This document shows positions 1 to 14,795 of a stretch of DNA of 64,000 nucleotides, piece by piece. The first letter of the stretch is position 1; every line of letters begins with the position of its first letter. The stretch is from Staphylococcus pragensis. GTDB lineage: Bacteria > Bacillota > Bacilli > Staphylococcales > Staphylococcaceae. Under the pieces are notes generated by a model. That model saw only the letters and a list, made by a program, of their open reading frames with translations, did not search any database and had not been told where the DNA came from. The position numbers and the translations under genes were made by a program. The stretch is taken from the NCBI RefSeq assembly GCF_004785665.1, contig NZ_SRPJ01000004.1, positions 40,791 to 104,790 of the forward strand, given 5' to 3'.

Positions 1-1152
1 AGCGCGTGCGTTATTACCGTCTTTAATGCGAATTTCATAGCTATCAATATTGTCAAAATATTTTTCAGCTTGTTCTGTTACATATTGCGTAATACCAATT
101 GTTTCAGCTTGTCCATAGTAATCAATCGGTAAATCAATTGTTAATTGTTGTGGCTTTTTATCCACGAATTTGATTTTCCCTACTGCTTGAGTAAAGTTAG
201 AGAAATATGATTGTAAATTATTATTAAATTGTTTAAAGTTATTATTTAAGTTTTCATTGTATTTTTCAGCAGTAGCAGAAGGTAATAAGGTTGAAACTTC
301 ATTAATTTTATTCCACTTACTGATTTTAGTTTGATCTTCATCTACTACTGTATTAGCGATAAACTCTCCTGGCGTAATTGAATCCTGACCTGACTGCTTG
401 TAAATAGCAAATTGAATAGGTATATTTTTTAAATCATCATTAGCGCGTAATCGCGTTAACATTTCAGATGCCATCGCTTTACCTTGTTTTTCAATTTCTT
501 TATCATCAAGCTCTTTACTATACGTTGGTCCATCTTTTTCTTCTTGATAATAATAAACACTATTCATGGCTAATCCAATGGTCATACCTTTAATATTAGA
601 ACCTTTAGTATCATTACTATCATAGAAATCTTGTTCTAAAATATTCGATAAATAAGCAGGAGAATTGTCAGCAATTTTTTCTGGTTTTGTTTCTCCATTA
701 TGAGAAGGGTTTAAACCTAAATTCTCATTTGCTTTTTTAGATTTTTTCTCACTTTCACTCATTTTATCGATTTCTTTTTTAGAATATCTAGGACTTAAAT
801 AAGCATTAATGGTGTCTTTATTCAAATACTGACCGTCTTGATATAAATATTTATCTGTAGGAAAGGCTTCTTTACTTAAATTGAGTAAGCCATGTTCGAA
901 GTCTCCTCCATTATAGCTATTTGCCATATTATCTTGTAAGACTCCACGTGCTTGACTTTCTTTAAACGGTAGGATTGTTCTATAATCATCGCCTTGTACA
1001 TCTTTACCAGTAGCGATTGTTTTAACATTATTCGAATTTGATTGTGTATCTTGTTGCTTGTTAACTGATTGATCATTTTTATTACTATTATCGTTTCCAC
1101 ATGCCGCTAATAGCACGAGAGACATTATAACTAATAGCAGTGTCCGCTTCAT
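1..1152 (-). CDS. camS: CamS family sex-pheromone lipoprotein, 3' end cut by window edge
   Basis: Secreted lipoprotein of the CamS family, last gene of the pcrB-pcrA-ligA-camS operon. The frame is open for 384 codons to base 1, so the C-terminus lies outside the window. The start has a GAGGAG Shine-Dalgarno sequence 7 bases upstream. Residues 1-18 form a lipoprotein signal with lipobox LLAAC (Cys18 is the lipidated residue), followed by an Asn/Gln/Ser/Asp-rich linker. In S. aureus the signal peptide of this family is processed to a cAM373-like pheromone heptapeptide; the equivalent segment here is SLVLLAA (residues 11-17). The gene begins 12 bases after the ligA stop. Confidence 0.93.
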   Translation of the reverse strand, partial: MKRTLLLVIMSLVLLAACGNDNSNKNDQSVNKQQDTQSNSNNVKTIATGKDVQGDDYRTILPFKESQARGVLQDNMANSYNGGDFEHGLLNLSKEAFPTDKYLYQDGQYLNKDTINAYLSPRYSKKEIDKMSESEKKSKKANENLGLNPSHNGETKPEKIADNSPAYLSNILEQDFYDSNDTKGSNIKGMTIGLAMNSVYYYQEEKDGPTYSKELDDKEIEKQGKAMASEMLTRLRANDDLKNIPIQFAIYKQSGQDSITPGEFIANTVVDEDQTKISKWNKINEVSTLLPSATAEKYNENLNNNFKQFNNNLQSYFSNFTQAVGKIKFVDKKPQQLTIDLPIDYYGQAETIGITQYVTEQAEKYFDNIDSYEIRIKDGNNARA

Positions 1153-1164
1153 TGCCGTACTCCT

Positions 1165-3168
<2,004 letters not shown>

Positions 3169-3171
3169 TCA

Positions 3172-5364
3172 TTAATCCTCCTTCTTAGTAATTGGGGCAA
3201 ATTGAGCTAACAGTCGTTTAGGACCTTCAGATTTGAAGATAATATCTAATTCAACTGAGCCATTTTTCTCGCTTACATTACTTACCATACCCTCACCCCA
3301 AGATTTATGCGTTACTTTATCACCAATGTTCCAATCTGAAGCGGATACTTGTTTTTTAGATGATGTCGTGCGTTTACTAAATCCACGTTTCGCTGGTGTC
3401 TTGGATTTTGGAGTGATGACTTGTCGTTGTTGTTTCGCAGGTTTTTCTAATAAATCTTCAGGTATTTCACGTAAGAAACGTGATGGCATATTTGATTGAG
3501 AACGGCCGAATAACATACGTGACGTTGCGTGAGTGATATACAATACTTCCTCTGCACGCGTAATCGCTACGTAACAAATACGGCGTTCTTCTTCCATTTC
3601 ATGCTCGTCATCGCTCTTGATTGCACGAATATGTGGGAATAATGATTCCTCCATACCCATTAGAAAGACGATTGGGAACTCTAGACCTTTCGCAGAGTGC
3701 ATTGTCATTAATGTCACACCATTTTCGATTTGTGCTTCATCAATATCTGCCACTAGTGATAAATCCGTTAAAAAGTTAATCAATGATTGTTCTTCAAGTG
3801 GTGTATTCTCTTCATAGTCTTTAGGTACTGACATGAATTCATCGATATTTTCTAATCGTGAACGCGATTCGATTGTTTGCTCACGTTCTAACATTTGACG
3901 ATAGCCTGATTTATCAAGAATTTCTTCTACAATCTCACTAATTTCAAGGAACTCTTGTTCTTTGATTAAATTTTGAATAAGTTCATAGAATTGTATACAC
4001 TCTTGAGTAACCTTTTTAGAAAGACCAATGAAATCCACTTCGCCTAATGCGTCAAACATACTGATATTATTATCCATTGCATAGCGTTGAATCTTTTCAA
4101 CTGAAGATGGACCAATACCACGTTTAGGGACGTTAATAATACGTTGTAAACTGATATCATCATTGCTATTAGCTACAATTCGTAAATAGCTTAATAAGTC
4201 TTTAATCTCTTTACGGTCATAGAACTTTTGTCCCCCTACCATTGTGTAAGGAATATTAGATTTCATAAACGTTTCCTCTAGCACACGAGATTGGGCGTTA
4301 GTTCTATACAGAATTGCCATGTCGCTATAATCTTTACCTGACTTGCGATGTTTAATGATTTCACGTACAACATATTCCGCTTCATCACGTTCAGTCATCG
4401 CTTCATAATATTTAATTTTCTCGCCACCATTATTAGCTGTCCATAATCCTTTAGGCTTACGTTCTGTATTATTTTTAATAACTTCATTAGCTGCTGTTAA
4501 TATCGTCTTAGTTGAACGATAGTTTTGCTCTAGGAATATAGTCTTAGCTTCAGGATAGTCTTCTTCGAAAGATAAAATATTTTGTATATCAGCACCACGC
4601 CAACCATAAATAGATTGGTCTGAGTCACCTACTACACATAAGTTTTTAAATTTACTAGCTAGTAATTTAACAAGCGTATATTGTGCTTTATTGGTATCTT
4701 GATATTCATCTACATGAATATATTGGAATTTATTTTGATAATATTCTAATGCATCTGGTACACGTTCAAATAAACGAATGGTCTTCATGATTAAATCATC
4801 GAAATCTAATGCTTCATTTCTTGATAATTGACGTTGATAACCACTATAAACTGTCGCTACCATTTGTGAATGGAAATCATTCGCTTCATTCATCGCATCT
4901 TCTGGCGTCTTTAATTCATTTTTTAAGTTGCTGATGGCGCCAATAAACATACGTGGTTCGAAACGCTTGCTATCTATGTTTTCATTTTTCAATACATCTT
5001 TGATCACTGATTTTTGATCTGTAGGATCGATAATTGTAAAGTTACGTTCTATACCGATACGGTCAGCATCACGTCTTAATATTTTCACACACATTGAGTG
5101 GAAGGTAGACATCCATATCACTTGTGCCTGTTCTCCTACTAAATGTTCTACACGTTCTTTCATTTCTTTTGCTGCTTTATTTGTAAAAGTGATTGCTAAT
5201 ATGTTGTAAGGAGAAACATCTTTTTCATCTAATAAATAAGCGATTCGATGCGTTAATACTCTTGTTTTACCAGAACCTGCGCCGGCCATAATAAGCAATG
5301 GTCCTTCAGTCGTTCTTACAGCTTCACTTTGCTCTTTATTCATGTTTGCTACTAATGAATTCAT
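3172..5364 (-). CDS. pcrA: ATP-dependent DNA helicase PcrA (UvrD/Rep family)
   Basis: Superfamily 1A 3'-5' DNA helicase needed for repair, removal of RecA filaments and rolling-circle plasmid replication. It has 730 residues. Visible motifs: Q-motif region near the start, Walker A GAGSGKT (residues 28-34), Walker B/DExx box VDEYQDTN near residue 223, motif [16 protein letters not shown], motif [11 protein letters not shown] and motif [11 protein letters not shown]. The C-terminal tail is basic and ends in a Tudor-like segment ([17 protein letters not shown]). The start overlaps the pcrB stop by 4 bases, indicating translational coupling. Confidence 0.98.
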   Translation of the reverse strand: MNSLVANMNKEQSEAVRTTEGPLLIMAGAGSGKTRVLTHRIAYLLDEKDVSPYNILAITFTNKAAKEMKERVEHLVGEQAQVIWMSTFHSMCVKILRRDADRIGIERNFTIIDPTDQKSVIKDVLKNENIDSKRFEPRMFIGAISNLKNELKTPEDAMNEANDFHSQMVATVYSGYQRQLSRNEALDFDDLIMKTIRLFERVPDALEYYQNKFQYIHVDEYQDTNKAQYTLVKLLASKFKNLCVVGDSDQSIYGWRGADIQNILSFEEDYPEAKTIFLEQNYRSTKTILTAANEVIKNNTERKPKGLWTANNGGEKIKYYEAMTERDEAEYVVREIIKHRKSGKDYSDMAILYRTNAQSRVLEETFMKSNIPYTMVGGQKFYDRKEIKDLLSYLRIVANSNDDISLQRIINVPKRGIGPSSVEKIQRYAMDNNISMFDALGEVDFIGLSKKVTQECIQFYELIQNLIKEQEFLEISEIVEEILDKSGYRQMLEREQTIESRSRLENIDEFMSVPKDYEENTPLEEQSLINFLTDLSLVADIDEAQIENGVTLMTMHSAKGLEFPIVFLMGMEESLFPHIRAIKSDDEHEMEEERRICYVAITRAEEVLYITHATSRMLFGRSQSNMPSRFLREIPEDLLEKPAKQQRQVITPKSKTPAKRGFSKRTTSSKKQVSASDWNIGDKVTHKSWGEGMVSNVSEKNGSVELDIIFKSEGPKRLLAQFAPITKKED

Positions 5365-6056
5365 TTATTAGACTCCTTTTTTATTTTTACAGTTTTTAAT
5401 GCTTTTTTAATATCAGAATAAATAATATTACCTACTACAATAGTATCAGCAATATCTTTCATTTCCTTGGCTTCTTCTAATGTACTAATACCCCCGCCAT
5501 AGAATAACTGAGTTGTTGATAGCATTTGAGACGCTGCTTTTACTTGTTCAACATCTCCATATGAACCACTATATTCAATATACATAATCGGTAATTTATA
5601 CATGTCATTTACCATTTGTGCATATGCTTCAATATCCTCAGTAGTTAAATCTGTTTCTGACTGTGTAACTTGGGCGACTTTGCTTTCTGCATTAAGCACT
5701 ACGTATCCTTCAAATATGACTTCATCGAAATTAATCATATGACCATATTGTTTTAATGCTTTATGTAAAATGCCATTGTGATATTTAGTATCTTTGCTGT
5801 TCAGTACGGTTGGTACAAAATAAAAATCGAAACCAGGCATGATACTTTCTAAATTTGAAATTTCTAGCACTAGTGGTAATGGATATCGTCTCACTCTACT
5901 CATTAAATGAATGACATTATCCTCAGTGATATCATCTGTACCACCAATCATTATCGCATCAGTTTCAGACATACAAAGTGCCTCTAAATCCTTGTCACTA
6001 ATATCCTTTGCTGGATCAAGTTTAAACACATGTTGCCACTCTTTAATGTCGTACAT
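5361..6056 (-). CDS. pcrB: Heptaprenylglyceryl phosphate synthase PcrB
   Basis: TIM-barrel prenyltransferase that attaches a heptaprenyl chain to sn-glycerol-1-phosphate. The frame could begin at 6086, but an AAAGGAG Shine-Dalgarno sequence lies between that ATG and the one at 6056. The protein therefore most likely starts [15 protein letters not shown], as in S. aureus, giving 231 residues. Phosphate-binding motifs are visible at the C-terminal side ([27 protein letters not shown]). First gene of the pcrB-pcrA-ligA-camS operon, overlapping pcrA by 4 bases. Confidence 0.95.
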   Translation of the reverse strand: MYDIKEWQHVFKLDPAKDISDKDLEALCMSETDAIMIGGTDDITEDNVIHLMSRVRRYPLPLVLEISNLESIMPGFDFYFVPTVLNSKDTKYHNGILHKALKQYGHMINFDEVIFEGYVVLNAESKVAQVTQSETDLTTEDIEAYAQMVNDMYKLPIMYIEYSGSYGDVEQVKAASQMLSTTQLFYGGGISTLEEAKEMKDIADTIVVGNIIYSDIKKALKTVKIKKESNK

Positions 6057-6183
6057 ATATCCATAACTCCTTTTTTTAACATACACTAAATTATAGCATT
6101 TTTAATCTTTGAGTTCTAAATAGATTCCTCGGCTTTTTAGAGGAAAAATAAAAATTAAATTTTTTAAATTGAGGACATAAATT

Positions 6184-6210
6184 AAGGCTGAAACTTTGCG
6201 TCTCAGCCTT
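6184..6210 (-). terminator. Terminator after yerC
   Basis: AAGGCTGA/TCAGCCTT stem with an 11-base loop, followed on the minus strand by an AT-rich, T-containing tract. It lies 14 bases past the yerC stop and separates that gene from pcrB. Confidence 0.65.
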
Positions 6211-6223
6211 GTATATATAACGT

Positions 6224-6535
6224 TTATTCTTTTGTTTCAATATTTAAACGGTCTAAAATCATTGTATATGCATCATTACCCCATTGTAATGAACGTTTTA
6301 CTCTAGAAATAGTAGCTGTTGAAGCGCCAGACTCTTTTTCAATTGTAGCATAAGTAAAACCTTGTTTAATCATTTTAGCGACTTGAAGTCTTTGAGATAA
6401 TGATTGGATTTCGTTTACTGTGCATAAATCATCGAAGAACTCATAACATTCTTCTCTATTTTCTAGTGTTAATATCGCGTCAAATAATTCATCTAATGCT
6501 TGTCCGCGTAGTTTCTCGATTTGCATCTCAAACAA
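6224..6535 (-). CDS. YerC/YecD family TrpR-related helix-turn-helix protein
   Basis: Small DNA-binding protein of 103 residues in the Trp-repressor-like YerC/YecD family. The first half is acidic and helical (LRGQALDELFDAILTLENREE). A helix-turn-helix follows at about residues 52-85: QGFTYATIEKESGASTATISRVKRSLQWG. Targets are not known for this family in staphylococci. It sits between purB and the pcrB operon in the same orientation and has its own terminator. The protein is clearly a member of the family; its function here is not inferable. Confidence 0.9.
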   Translation of the reverse strand: MFEMQIEKLRGQALDELFDAILTLENREECYEFFDDLCTVNEIQSLSQRLQVAKMIKQGFTYATIEKESGASTATISRVKRSLQWGNDAYTMILDRLNIETKE

Positions 6536-6622
6536 CCCCTATATTCCAATTTCAATATACATTTATTTTAACGCATTAAATAATTAAAGTGTAGTCATTT
6601 TTATTGAAAAAAGAGTATAGGC

Positions 6623-7933
<1,311 letters not shown>

Positions 7934-8102
7934 CTATGTATTAGATTCATTACAAAAACTGTACATTAAATGCAAAAACACAATAATAGTTCGTGTTTAA
8001 GTGCTTATTTTTAGTTTAACAGATTCTATTTAAAAAGTATAAACCTTTTTTCTATATAATAAGTATAATGGATTATTTAAAAAATAGACACTGATGTCCC
8101 TA

Positions 8103-8156
8103 ATAAAAAAAAGAAATCTAAGTGCTACTCAAATTAAGCATTGCACTTAGATTTCT
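8103..8156 (-). terminator. Terminator after the NETI gene
   Basis: Perfect 14-base stem (AGAAATCTAAGTGC / GCACTTAGATTTCT) around a 17-base loop, followed on the minus strand by a run of T. It lies 12 bases downstream of the NETI gene stop. Confidence 0.85.
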
Positions 8157-8167
8157 CTTCTAATTAA

Positions 8168-8359
8168 TTATTCACTTTCGATTTTCTTACCAACAAATTG
8201 GATATCTTGTCGTAAAACTTCTACATTACCATTTTTATCTTCTGTATAAACTGGTTTTTCAATACGACGAACTGGCATATAGCCTTCTTCACGCATACGC
8301 GCTAAACAATCAGCAATCGTTTCATTCTCATTTACTCTGAACTTCACTGTATTCCACAA
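8168..8359 (-). CDS. NETI-motif protein, conserved small protein
   Basis: 63-residue soluble protein belonging to the Firmicutes family named for its NETI motif (here [13 protein letters not shown], residues about 10-22). The rest is a small alternating charged/hydrophobic domain with no membrane segment. Its start lies inside the 3' end of the upstream UPF0316 gene (32-base overlap, different frame), so the two are translated from one message and probably act together. No biochemical role is known to me. Confidence 0.85.
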   Translation of the reverse strand: MWNTVKFRVNENETIADCLARMREEGYMPVRRIEKPVYTEDKNGNVEVLRQDIQFVGKKIESE

Positions 8360-8945
8360 CGCTTTCTATTTCTTCTACTTCGTATGCTTTAACCTTACGT
8401 GTACGTACACCTTTAGTCCAGAAACCACCATGTATTGCTCTTGGTTCATAAGCAATAATAAATGCTTTTTCATCTAAATTGCGAACAGTTTCCATTAATT
8501 TACGTTCATAACGGCGTGGCGTTAAAATTTGCATAACCATTCGGCTACCATCTCTACCATGTGCTTCATAGTGCGTAACACCATACCCTAAGTTTCTTAA
8601 TTCGTTAGGTAAATCTAATTCATATTCTGCTGAAGTTACGTTGACGACTGTGTATCCTAAAGCAAGTTTCTCTTCAATCTTCATACCTACCATGATACCT
8701 ATTGAGAAACCAAAGGCATATGCAAAGATATTCTGTATTTGATCAAGACTAGACATTACTAATCCAAGACCAACTACATATATTAATACTTCAAGGAAAC
8801 TTACTGCTGCTGCCATATAACGATAACCTTTTAATGTTAAGATTGTGCGCATTGTTAAGAACGTTACGTAAAACACATTAATAATGAATATCGCTATAAC
8901 CATTGACCATGGATTTGATGTTATCACTGACATGTTAATCCCCAT
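8328..8945 (-). CDS. UPF0316/DUF2179 membrane protein
   Basis: Conserved membrane protein of 205 residues, also known as the DUF5698/DUF2179 family. Three hydrophobic segments occupy about residues 13-100 ([19 protein letters not shown]; the segment around [36 protein letters not shown]). A cytosolic domain follows with the [20 protein letters not shown] signature. An alternative start at 8933 (MSVITSNPW...) is equally plausible, since the AAGGAAG Shine-Dalgarno sequence lies only 2 bases before the outer ATG. The NETI gene overlaps its end. Function unknown. Confidence 0.87.
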   Translation of the reverse strand: MGINMSVITSNPWSMVIAIFIINVFYVTFLTMRTILTLKGYRYMAAAVSFLEVLIYVVGLGLVMSSLDQIQNIFAYAFGFSIGIMVGMKIEEKLALGYTVVNVTSAEYELDLPNELRNLGYGVTHYEAHGRDGSRMVMQILTPRRYERKLMETVRNLDEKAFIIAYEPRAIHGGFWTKGVRTRKVKAYEVEEIESVVEYSEVQSK

Positions 8946-9049
8946 TTCTTCCTTGTATAACTGAAATCGAAAATTATTTTATCAGTGAATATTTAATTTG
9001 TCACTAAAAAATCATTATAGAATAGATATAAAATAAACAGTGTAAAATA

Positions 9050-9086
9050 TTAAAGTTAAATATAAAACCTTACTATTTAACTTTAA
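9050..9086 (-). terminator. Likely terminator overlapping the nadE stop
   Basis: Perfect 13-base inverted repeat TTAAAGTTAAATA / TATTTAACTTTAA with an 11-base loop. It covers the nadE stop codon and is followed by a T-rich tract. The stem is AT-only, so efficiency is uncertain. Confidence 0.5.
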
Positions 9087-9904
9087 TTCTTAGGCCAAGT
9101 ATAACGTGTATAAGCTAACTCACGTTTATGCGCATTGCGAACGTAATGTTTTTCAATTGTTTCGCGTGCCTCACTTGGCACTTCTTTTCCTTCTAAATAA
9201 TCATCAATTTGATCATAAGTAACGCCAAGTGCTTCTTCATCAGGCAATTGCGGTTTGTCATCTTCTAAATCCGCTGTTGGCACTTTTTCATATAAATGTT
9301 TAGGCGCATTTAAATATTGTAATAATTGTCTACCTTGTCGCTTATTTAATCCGAAAATAGGTGCAATATCAGCAGCGCCATCGCCATATTTAGTATAGAA
9401 GCCAGTAACATTCTCAGCAGAGTGATCTGTACCAATGACAATGCCACTACGATTAGAAGCAATTGAAAATTGTACTTTCATACGTTCACGTGCTTTTTCA
9501 TTACCACGTTGGAAATCTGTTAGTTCAATACCTGCTTCTTTCAGTGATTGAACACTTTGATCTACCGCTGGCTTAATGTTAACTGTAATCGTTTCATCTG
9601 GTTGAATAAATTTAAGGGCATCTTCGACTTCGTCAGCATCTCTTTGTACACCATATGGTAATTTTACAGCGATAAATTGACATTCTCGTCCTTCTTTACG
9701 TAACTCTTCTACTGCAAGTTGAGCAAGTTTACCTGTTAAAGTAGAGTCTTGACCACCAGAAATACCTAATACAAGTGATTTTATAAAAGCATGAGATTGA
9801 ACATATTCTTTAATAAAATGAATGATTTCATGGACTTCTTTTTCACTATCAATCTGTTTTTTGACTTTCATTTCATTCACTACGATATCTTGTAATTTAG
9901 TCAT
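9083..9904 (-). CDS. nadE: NH3-dependent NAD+ synthetase
   Basis: Last step of NAD synthesis: amidates nicotinic acid adenine dinucleotide with ATP and ammonia. The 273 residues match the ammonia-dependent (no glutaminase domain) class. The PP-loop SGGQDST (residues about 50-56) binds [34 protein letters not shown] is the conserved substrate region, given here in outline at residues about 158-188. It overlaps pncB by 8 bases, so both steps of the nicotinate salvage route are translationally coupled. Confidence 0.98.
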   Translation of the reverse strand: MTKLQDIVVNEMKVKKQIDSEKEVHEIIHFIKEYVQSHAFIKSLVLGISGGQDSTLTGKLAQLAVEELRKEGRECQFIAVKLPYGVQRDADEVEDALKFIQPDETITVNIKPAVDQSVQSLKEAGIELTDFQRGNEKARERMKVQFSIASNRSGIVIGTDHSAENVTGFYTKYGDGAADIAPIFGLNKRQGRQLLQYLNAPKHLYEKVPTADLEDDKPQLPDEEALGVTYDQIDDYLEGKEVPSEARETIEKHYVRNAHKRELAYTRYTWPKN

Positions 9905-11366
9905 TGTCTTCCTCCATTTCTTTCACACGCTCTGCAACTTCAAAAATACGTTTATGTTTATTATCCCAACATGCTGTACTTAAGTCTACTGGATACTCTT
10001 GTGGATTTAGGTAACGTTTATTTTCATCCCATAATTTTGAAAGTGCTTGTTTTAAATACTCTTGCGCTTCTTTCTCACTTGGCAACTCATAAACGAGTTG
10101 ACCGTTTTCAAAAATAGAGTGATGTAAGTCAATAGCTTCGAAATGTTTAATATGTTTCATTTTATACGTATGAACTGGATGGAACATTTTTAATGGTTTT
10201 TCACTATTAGGGTTTTCATGTTCTAACGTAATGTAGTCACCTTCTGCTTTACCAGTTTTAGTGTTAATGATTCTATAAACTTTTTTCTTACCAGGTGTTG
10301 TAACCTTTTCAGCGTTATTAGACAGTTTAATACGATCGATATATTCTCCGTGTTCGTCTTCAATTGCTACTAATTTATATACTGCACCTAATGCCGGTTG
10401 ATCATAACCGGTAATTAATTTCGTGCCCACGCCCCAAGAGTCTACTTTAGCACCTTGAGATTTTAAGTTCATTATTGTTTGTTCATCTAAATCATTAGAA
10501 GCGATTATCTTCGCATTAGTGAAGCCCGCTTCATCTAACATACGTCGCGCTTCTTTTGATAAATAAGCGATATCGCCAGAATCTAAACGAATACCAACGA
10601 AATTAATCTTATCGCCTAATTCTTTAGCTACTTTGATAGCGTTTGGCACGCCTGATTTCAATGTATGGAATGTATCAACTAAAAAGACACAATCTTTATG
10701 ACGTTCAGCATAAATGTTAAATGCTTTATATTCATCACCATACGTTTGTACTAAGGCATGTGCATGTGTCCCAGAAACTGGGATACCAAATAATTTACCG
10801 GCACGCACATTACTTGTCGAATCAAAACCACCTATATAAGCTGCACGTGCGCCCCAAACTGCTGCATCAAGTTCTTGTGCACGTCTTGTTCCAAATTCCA
10901 TTAACGTATCATTTGGTGCCACTTGACGAATACGACTCGCTTTTGTAGCAATTAACGTATGGAAATTGACAATATTTAACAATACAGTTTCAATCAATTG
11001 CGCTTGAATAAGTGGTGCTTCTACACGTAGTAACGGTTCATTGCCAAAGCATAATTCCCCTTCTTGCATAGCACGAATATTACCTGTGAATTTAAGATTT
11101 TTTAAATAAGATAGGAAATCATTTTGATATCCAATAGATTGTAAGTACTCAATATCTGAATCACTAAAGTGGAAATTCTCAATAAATTGAATGACTCGTT
11201 TTAATCCATTAAATACAGCATAACCACTTTCAAATGGCATATTTCTAAAATACAAATCAAACACAGCGTTACGTTCATGAATACCATCATTCCAGTAACT
11301 TTCAGCCATATTAATTTGGTATAAATCATTATGTAACATTAAACTATCATCTTCGTAACGATACAC
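9897..11366 (-). CDS. pncB: Nicotinate phosphoribosyltransferase
   Basis: Converts nicotinate and PRPP to nicotinate mononucleotide in NAD salvage. An open frame extends to 11405, but a GGGAGAG Shine-Dalgarno sequence sits 6 bases before a GTG at 11366. Starting there gives 489 residues beginning [17 protein letters not shown], the usual N-terminus. Conserved features: [24 protein letters not shown], the phospho-acceptor His in SGTHAHA, and a phosphoribosyl-binding stretch [13 protein letters not shown]. It is followed by nadE with an 8-base overlap; a nicotinamidase-like gene occurs 3.4 kb away. Confidence 0.96.
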   Translation of the reverse strand: MYRYEDDSLMLHNDLYQINMAESYWNDGIHERNAVFDLYFRNMPFESGYAVFNGLKRVIQFIENFHFSDSDIEYLQSIGYQNDFLSYLKNLKFTGNIRAMQEGELCFGNEPLLRVEAPLIQAQLIETVLLNIVNFHTLIATKASRIRQVAPNDTLMEFGTRRAQELDAAVWGARAAYIGGFDSTSNVRAGKLFGIPVSGTHAHALVQTYGDEYKAFNIYAERHKDCVFLVDTFHTLKSGVPNAIKVAKELGDKINFVGIRLDSGDIAYLSKEARRMLDEAGFTNAKIIASNDLDEQTIMNLKSQGAKVDSWGVGTKLITGYDQPALGAVYKLVAIEDEHGEYIDRIKLSNNAEKVTTPGKKKVYRIINTKTGKAEGDYITLEHENPNSEKPLKMFHPVHTYKMKHIKHFEAIDLHHSIFENGQLVYELPSEKEAQEYLKQALSKLWDENKRYLNPQEYPVDLSTACWDNKHKRIFEVAERVKEMEEDND

Positions 11367-11545
11367 CTTAATCTCTCCCAACGATCTTTTTGTATATTTT
11401 ATCACAATTAGTGAATTGTGAGTATTCTCTCAACATTTACCCTTTTCAAAATTAAAAATAAAGGTATCTGACAAATTCGTGACAAAAAAAATATTTGAAT
11501 GTGTTCATTAATTGCCTAGATTATAATATTAATTGAGGTGTTCTT

Positions 11546-12613
11546 ATGATATTTGAAGAAGCAAAGTCATTTATACAAACCATGTATTCAGAATTAGCAT
11601 ACCCGACCATTGCAATAGAAGAAAGAATCAATGAAATCGAAAAAGAAATCACCCAAACTGGCACCTACACTCATACCTATGAGGAGTTAAGTTATGGAGC
11701 AAAGATGGCGTGGCGAAACTCTAATCGTTGTATTGGACGTTTATTTTGGGATTCACTTTATGTAAAAGACGCTCGTAATATCAAGACGGAAGCCGATTTC
11801 ATCGAGGCGATTAATACACATTTAGATGAAGCCACCAATGATGGTAAGATAAAGCCTTATATTACTATTTTCTCTTCTGAAAATGCACCACGCATATACA
11901 ACAATCAACTTATACGTTACGCGGGTTATGAAGATAAAGGTGATCCAGCTGAACGTGAAATCACACAACTGGCACAACATTTAGGTTGGCAAGGGCAAGG
12001 CACAGATTTTGATGTTTTGCCACTAATTTATCAAATGCCTGGTGAACCGATTAAGTTGTATAACATACCCACGTCTCTAGTAAAACAAGTTGGTATTGAA
12101 CATGATCATTTTCCCAAATTAAAGGATTTAAATTTAAAGTGGTATGGGGTGCCTATCATATCAAATATGGATTTAAAAATTGGCGGTATCACTTATCCTA
12201 CTGCACCATTTAATGGCTGGTATATGGTAACAGAAATAGCCGTACGTAATTTCACAGACCCCTATCGCTATAATTTATTAGAAAAAGTTGCAGAAGCTTT
12301 CGAATTTGATACACTTAAAAATAAATCATTTAATAAAGATCGAGCATTAGTAGAGTTGAATTATGCGGTCTATCATTCATTTAAATCTCAAGGTGTATCT
12401 ATTGTTGATCATTTAACTGCATCAAAGCAATTTGAATTATTTGAACAGAAAGAACATGCAGCACAGCGTGAAGTAACTGGTAAATGGTCTTGGTTAGCAC
12501 CTCCACTTTCACCAACGTTAACAGCGAATTATCATCATGGTTATCATAATGAAATGAAAGACCCTAATTTCCATTACAAAGAGAAACAATCGATGAAATG
12601 TCCATTCCACTAG
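11546..12613 (+). CDS. nos: Bacterial nitric oxide synthase oxygenase
   Basis: Haem/tetrahydrobiopterin-type oxygenase making NO from L-arginine; it lacks a reductase domain, as in other Firmicutes, and borrows electrons from flavodoxins. The 355 residues fit the family. The haem thiolate is Cys62 in [12 protein letters not shown]; the arginine-binding region includes [14 protein letters not shown]. The C-terminal [11 protein letters not shown] motif is part of the dimer/pterin region. An AT-rich TATAAT sequence lies just upstream (about 11521). The 30-base gap to pheA indicates the conserved staphylococcal nos-pheA operon. Confidence 0.97.
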   Translation: MIFEEAKSFIQTMYSELAYPTIAIEERINEIEKEITQTGTYTHTYEELSYGAKMAWRNSNRCIGRLFWDSLYVKDARNIKTEADFIEAINTHLDEATNDGKIKPYITIFSSENAPRIYNNQLIRYAGYEDKGDPAEREITQLAQHLGWQGQGTDFDVLPLIYQMPGEPIKLYNIPTSLVKQVGIEHDHFPKLKDLNLKWYGVPIISNMDLKIGGITYPTAPFNGWYMVTEIAVRNFTDPYRYNLLEKVAEAFEFDTLKNKSFNKDRALVELNYAVYHSFKSQGVSIVDHLTASKQFELFEQKEHAAQREVTGKWSWLAPPLSPTLTANYHHGYHNEMKDPNFHYKEKQSMKCPFH

Positions 12614-12643
12614 TGTTCAACAATCATGGGGTGACATTATAAG

Positions 12644-13444
12644 ATGCGATTATATTATTTAGGTCCTAAAGGGACGTTCTCTTACCTAGCTGCACAAACT
12701 TTTATCTCTGAAAATGAGGCTACATATTTACCGAAGTCGAATTTATATGAAGTAGTAAAAGCAGTTAATGGGGATGATGAATCTATCGGTATTGTACCTA
12801 TTGAAAATTCTATCGAAGGTACAATCAATATTATTGCTGATGCACTAGCGTTACAAGAAATTTATGTTCACGGTGAAATTCACCTCGCTATTAACTTTGC
12901 GTTATACGGTAAAGAAGGTGCTACTGTTGAGGATATTAAAAAAGTATATTCTATTGCGCCAGCTATAAGCCAAACAAGTCTTTATATTTATCGTCACCAA
13001 TTTGCCTATGATTATGTGGATAGCACAATTCAAGGTTTAGATAAAATTTCAGATAATGAAGGAGCTATTGCACCACTTGGAAGCGGTGAAGCATATGGTT
13101 ATATACCTATCGATAGTAACATTCAAGATTACCCTCATAATGTGACTCGTTTCCTAGTGGTAAAAAATCATGACCGCTATAATACGAAAGCTAAAAATAC
13201 TATACTGCTCATTACACCGAAATTTGACAAAGCCGGCTTATTAGCAAGTATATTAAATACCTTTGCGTTATTTAATATTAATTTGTCTTGGATTGAATCG
13301 AGACCTTTAAAAACAAAACTAGGTATGTATCGTTTTTTCGTTCAAGCTGATATTGGTTTATGTACTGATCTCAATAAAGTGACATCAATTTTAGAAACGT
13401 TAGATTTCAAAGTGAAAGTTATTGGGGCATTTAATCGACATTAA
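12644..13444 (+). CDS. pheA: Prephenate dehydratase
   Basis: Converts prephenate to phenylpyruvate in phenylalanine synthesis. The 266 residues contain a periplasmic-binding-protein-like catalytic domain (YLGPKGTFSYLAA at residues 4-16; PIENSIEGTINIIAD; a TRF motif at NVTRFLVV). An ACT domain follows from about residue 188, ending in the ESRPLKTKLGMYRFFV allosteric phenylalanine site. Co-transcribed with nos, 30 bases upstream, and closed by a strong hairpin. Confidence 0.95.
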   Translation: MRLYYLGPKGTFSYLAAQTFISENEATYLPKSNLYEVVKAVNGDDESIGIVPIENSIEGTINIIADALALQEIYVHGEIHLAINFALYGKEGATVEDIKKVYSIAPAISQTSLYIYRHQFAYDYVDSTIQGLDKISDNEGAIAPLGSGEAYGYIPIDSNIQDYPHNVTRFLVVKNHDRYNTKAKNTILLITPKFDKAGLLASILNTFALFNINLSWIESRPLKTKLGMYRFFVQADIGLCTDLNKVTSILETLDFKVKVIGAFNRH

Positions 13445-13454
13445 CATTAAAAAT

Positions 13455-13509
13455 AAGCTTCGTCTTAATAGGTCATCGAACTGGATGAGTATCTATTCTG
13501 ACGAAGCTT
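13455..13509. terminator. Bidirectional terminator between pheA and the beta-helix gene
   Basis: Outer stem AAGCTTCGTC/GACGAAGCTT plus inner pairings AATAG/CTATT and CATC/GATG make one long hairpin between convergent genes. T-rich tracts follow on both strands. Confidence 0.8.
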
Positions 13510-13521
13510 TTATTATATCAA

Positions 13522-14604
13522 TTATTGAACATTTATCTTTTTCACTGGCACATCATCGCTTTGATTATAGGTTAAATCTGAAACATCTTCTAAATGAATT
13601 TTTTGCGATGCGTGATCAAATGCATTTCCTGCTACAAAGACATTGGTATGCTTCACGTTATTATAACTTCTTACGTGAATCGCATCTCTATTCATTTCAC
13701 CTTTAAATATATTTCCAATTACACTGAAATTCTCACCTGCTTGAGACCCTTGAACGAATCCTGTAACTGGGTCAGCGGCGTTCTTACCATCTTTCACACC
13801 TAAAAAGCGAATGCCCCCATTACAATTTATAAATTCATTACGTGAAATAATCATATTTTTAGCTTTTAAAGGCGTTAGAGCATATTCATTTAGGCCATCA
13901 AAAATATTATTTCGGATATGTACATTATCGTAAAATTTATTATATCGACTTGCATGTGAACCTATTGCTCTATTCCACGCTTGCATTTTTGGATGTTCTG
14001 AGTCGCCGAAGTAACAATTTTCAATAACAACATTTTTAGTAATCGTGCCATCTGTCGTCCCAAATTTAGGAAATGCACCAGGCACTTGAATATCTAATTG
14101 AATTGCTTCTGAAAATGAACGATCCTCATTGATATCATAAAACCCTTTAAATACACAATCTTTAATATACAAGCCATTAATACCACAAGCATCTAACGCA
14201 TGCCCACCTACTACATTTAAAACGGTTACACCTAATAGTTGAACATCCTCTGCATGCCCAATAGACATAGCCGTATTATTATAAAGATAATCTCCTCCAT
14301 TCATATCAAATACGCCACCTTTGATATAAATATGACTGTTTCCTTTATATCCATGATAAAATCCAAATCGTCTTCCATTTTTCAACAATGCATCTTTACT
14401 ACAACGTAATAAAACTGTGTCATCTTCAAGAAGCAGTGTTGTTGAGTCGTATATCACTAAAGCTTTACCGATATGATAGGTACCTTTAGGAATATAAACG
14501 GTATGCTCTCCGTCTTTTGCCGCGTTTAATGCACGTTGAATAGCCCTTGTATCTCTACGCTTATTATTCCCTTTTAACCCATAATCTTGAGCGTTAATTA
14601 ACAT
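13522..14604 (-). CDS. Right-handed beta-helix (pectate lyase-like) protein
   Basis: 360-residue protein with a pectate-lyase-superfamily opening ([26 protein letters not shown]) and [15 protein letters not shown] strand. Many short repeating coils follow: [49 protein letters not shown]. This is the right-handed beta-helix fold of glycosyl hydrolase 28-related and lyase proteins. No signal peptide is visible, so it looks cytosolic unless released otherwise. Catalytic residues cannot be assigned and the substrate is unknown. It is a single gene convergent with pheA and is divergent from the nicotinamidase-like gene. Confidence 0.85.
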   Translation of the reverse strand: MLINAQDYGLKGNNKRRDTRAIQRALNAAKDGEHTVYIPKGTYHIGKALVIYDSTTLLLEDDTVLLRCSKDALLKNGRRFGFYHGYKGNSHIYIKGGVFDMNGGDYLYNNTAMSIGHAEDVQLLGVTVLNVVGGHALDACGINGLYIKDCVFKGFYDINEDRSFSEAIQLDIQVPGAFPKFGTTDGTITKNVVIENCYFGDSEHPKMQAWNRAIGSHASRYNKFYDNVHIRNNIFDGLNEYALTPLKAKNMIISRNEFINCNGGIRFLGVKDGKNAADPVTGFVQGSQAGENFSVIGNIFKGEMNRDAIHVRSYNNVKHTNVFVAGNAFDHASQKIHLEDVSDLTYNQSDDVPVKKINVQ

Positions 14605-14795
14605 GTTATTGTCCCCTATCTATTATGTATTACAACTTTAAAGTTTATGTATAAATTTGTATCAAATTTAGAGTAAAGCTATACTATAGGTAATAAACTT
14701 AGCTAAACTATACTTGAGGTATATTTAAGCGTCTTATCTATATTATTATACAATTTTTTATTACCTCAAACATCCACTTGAGAGGAAGGTTGAAT

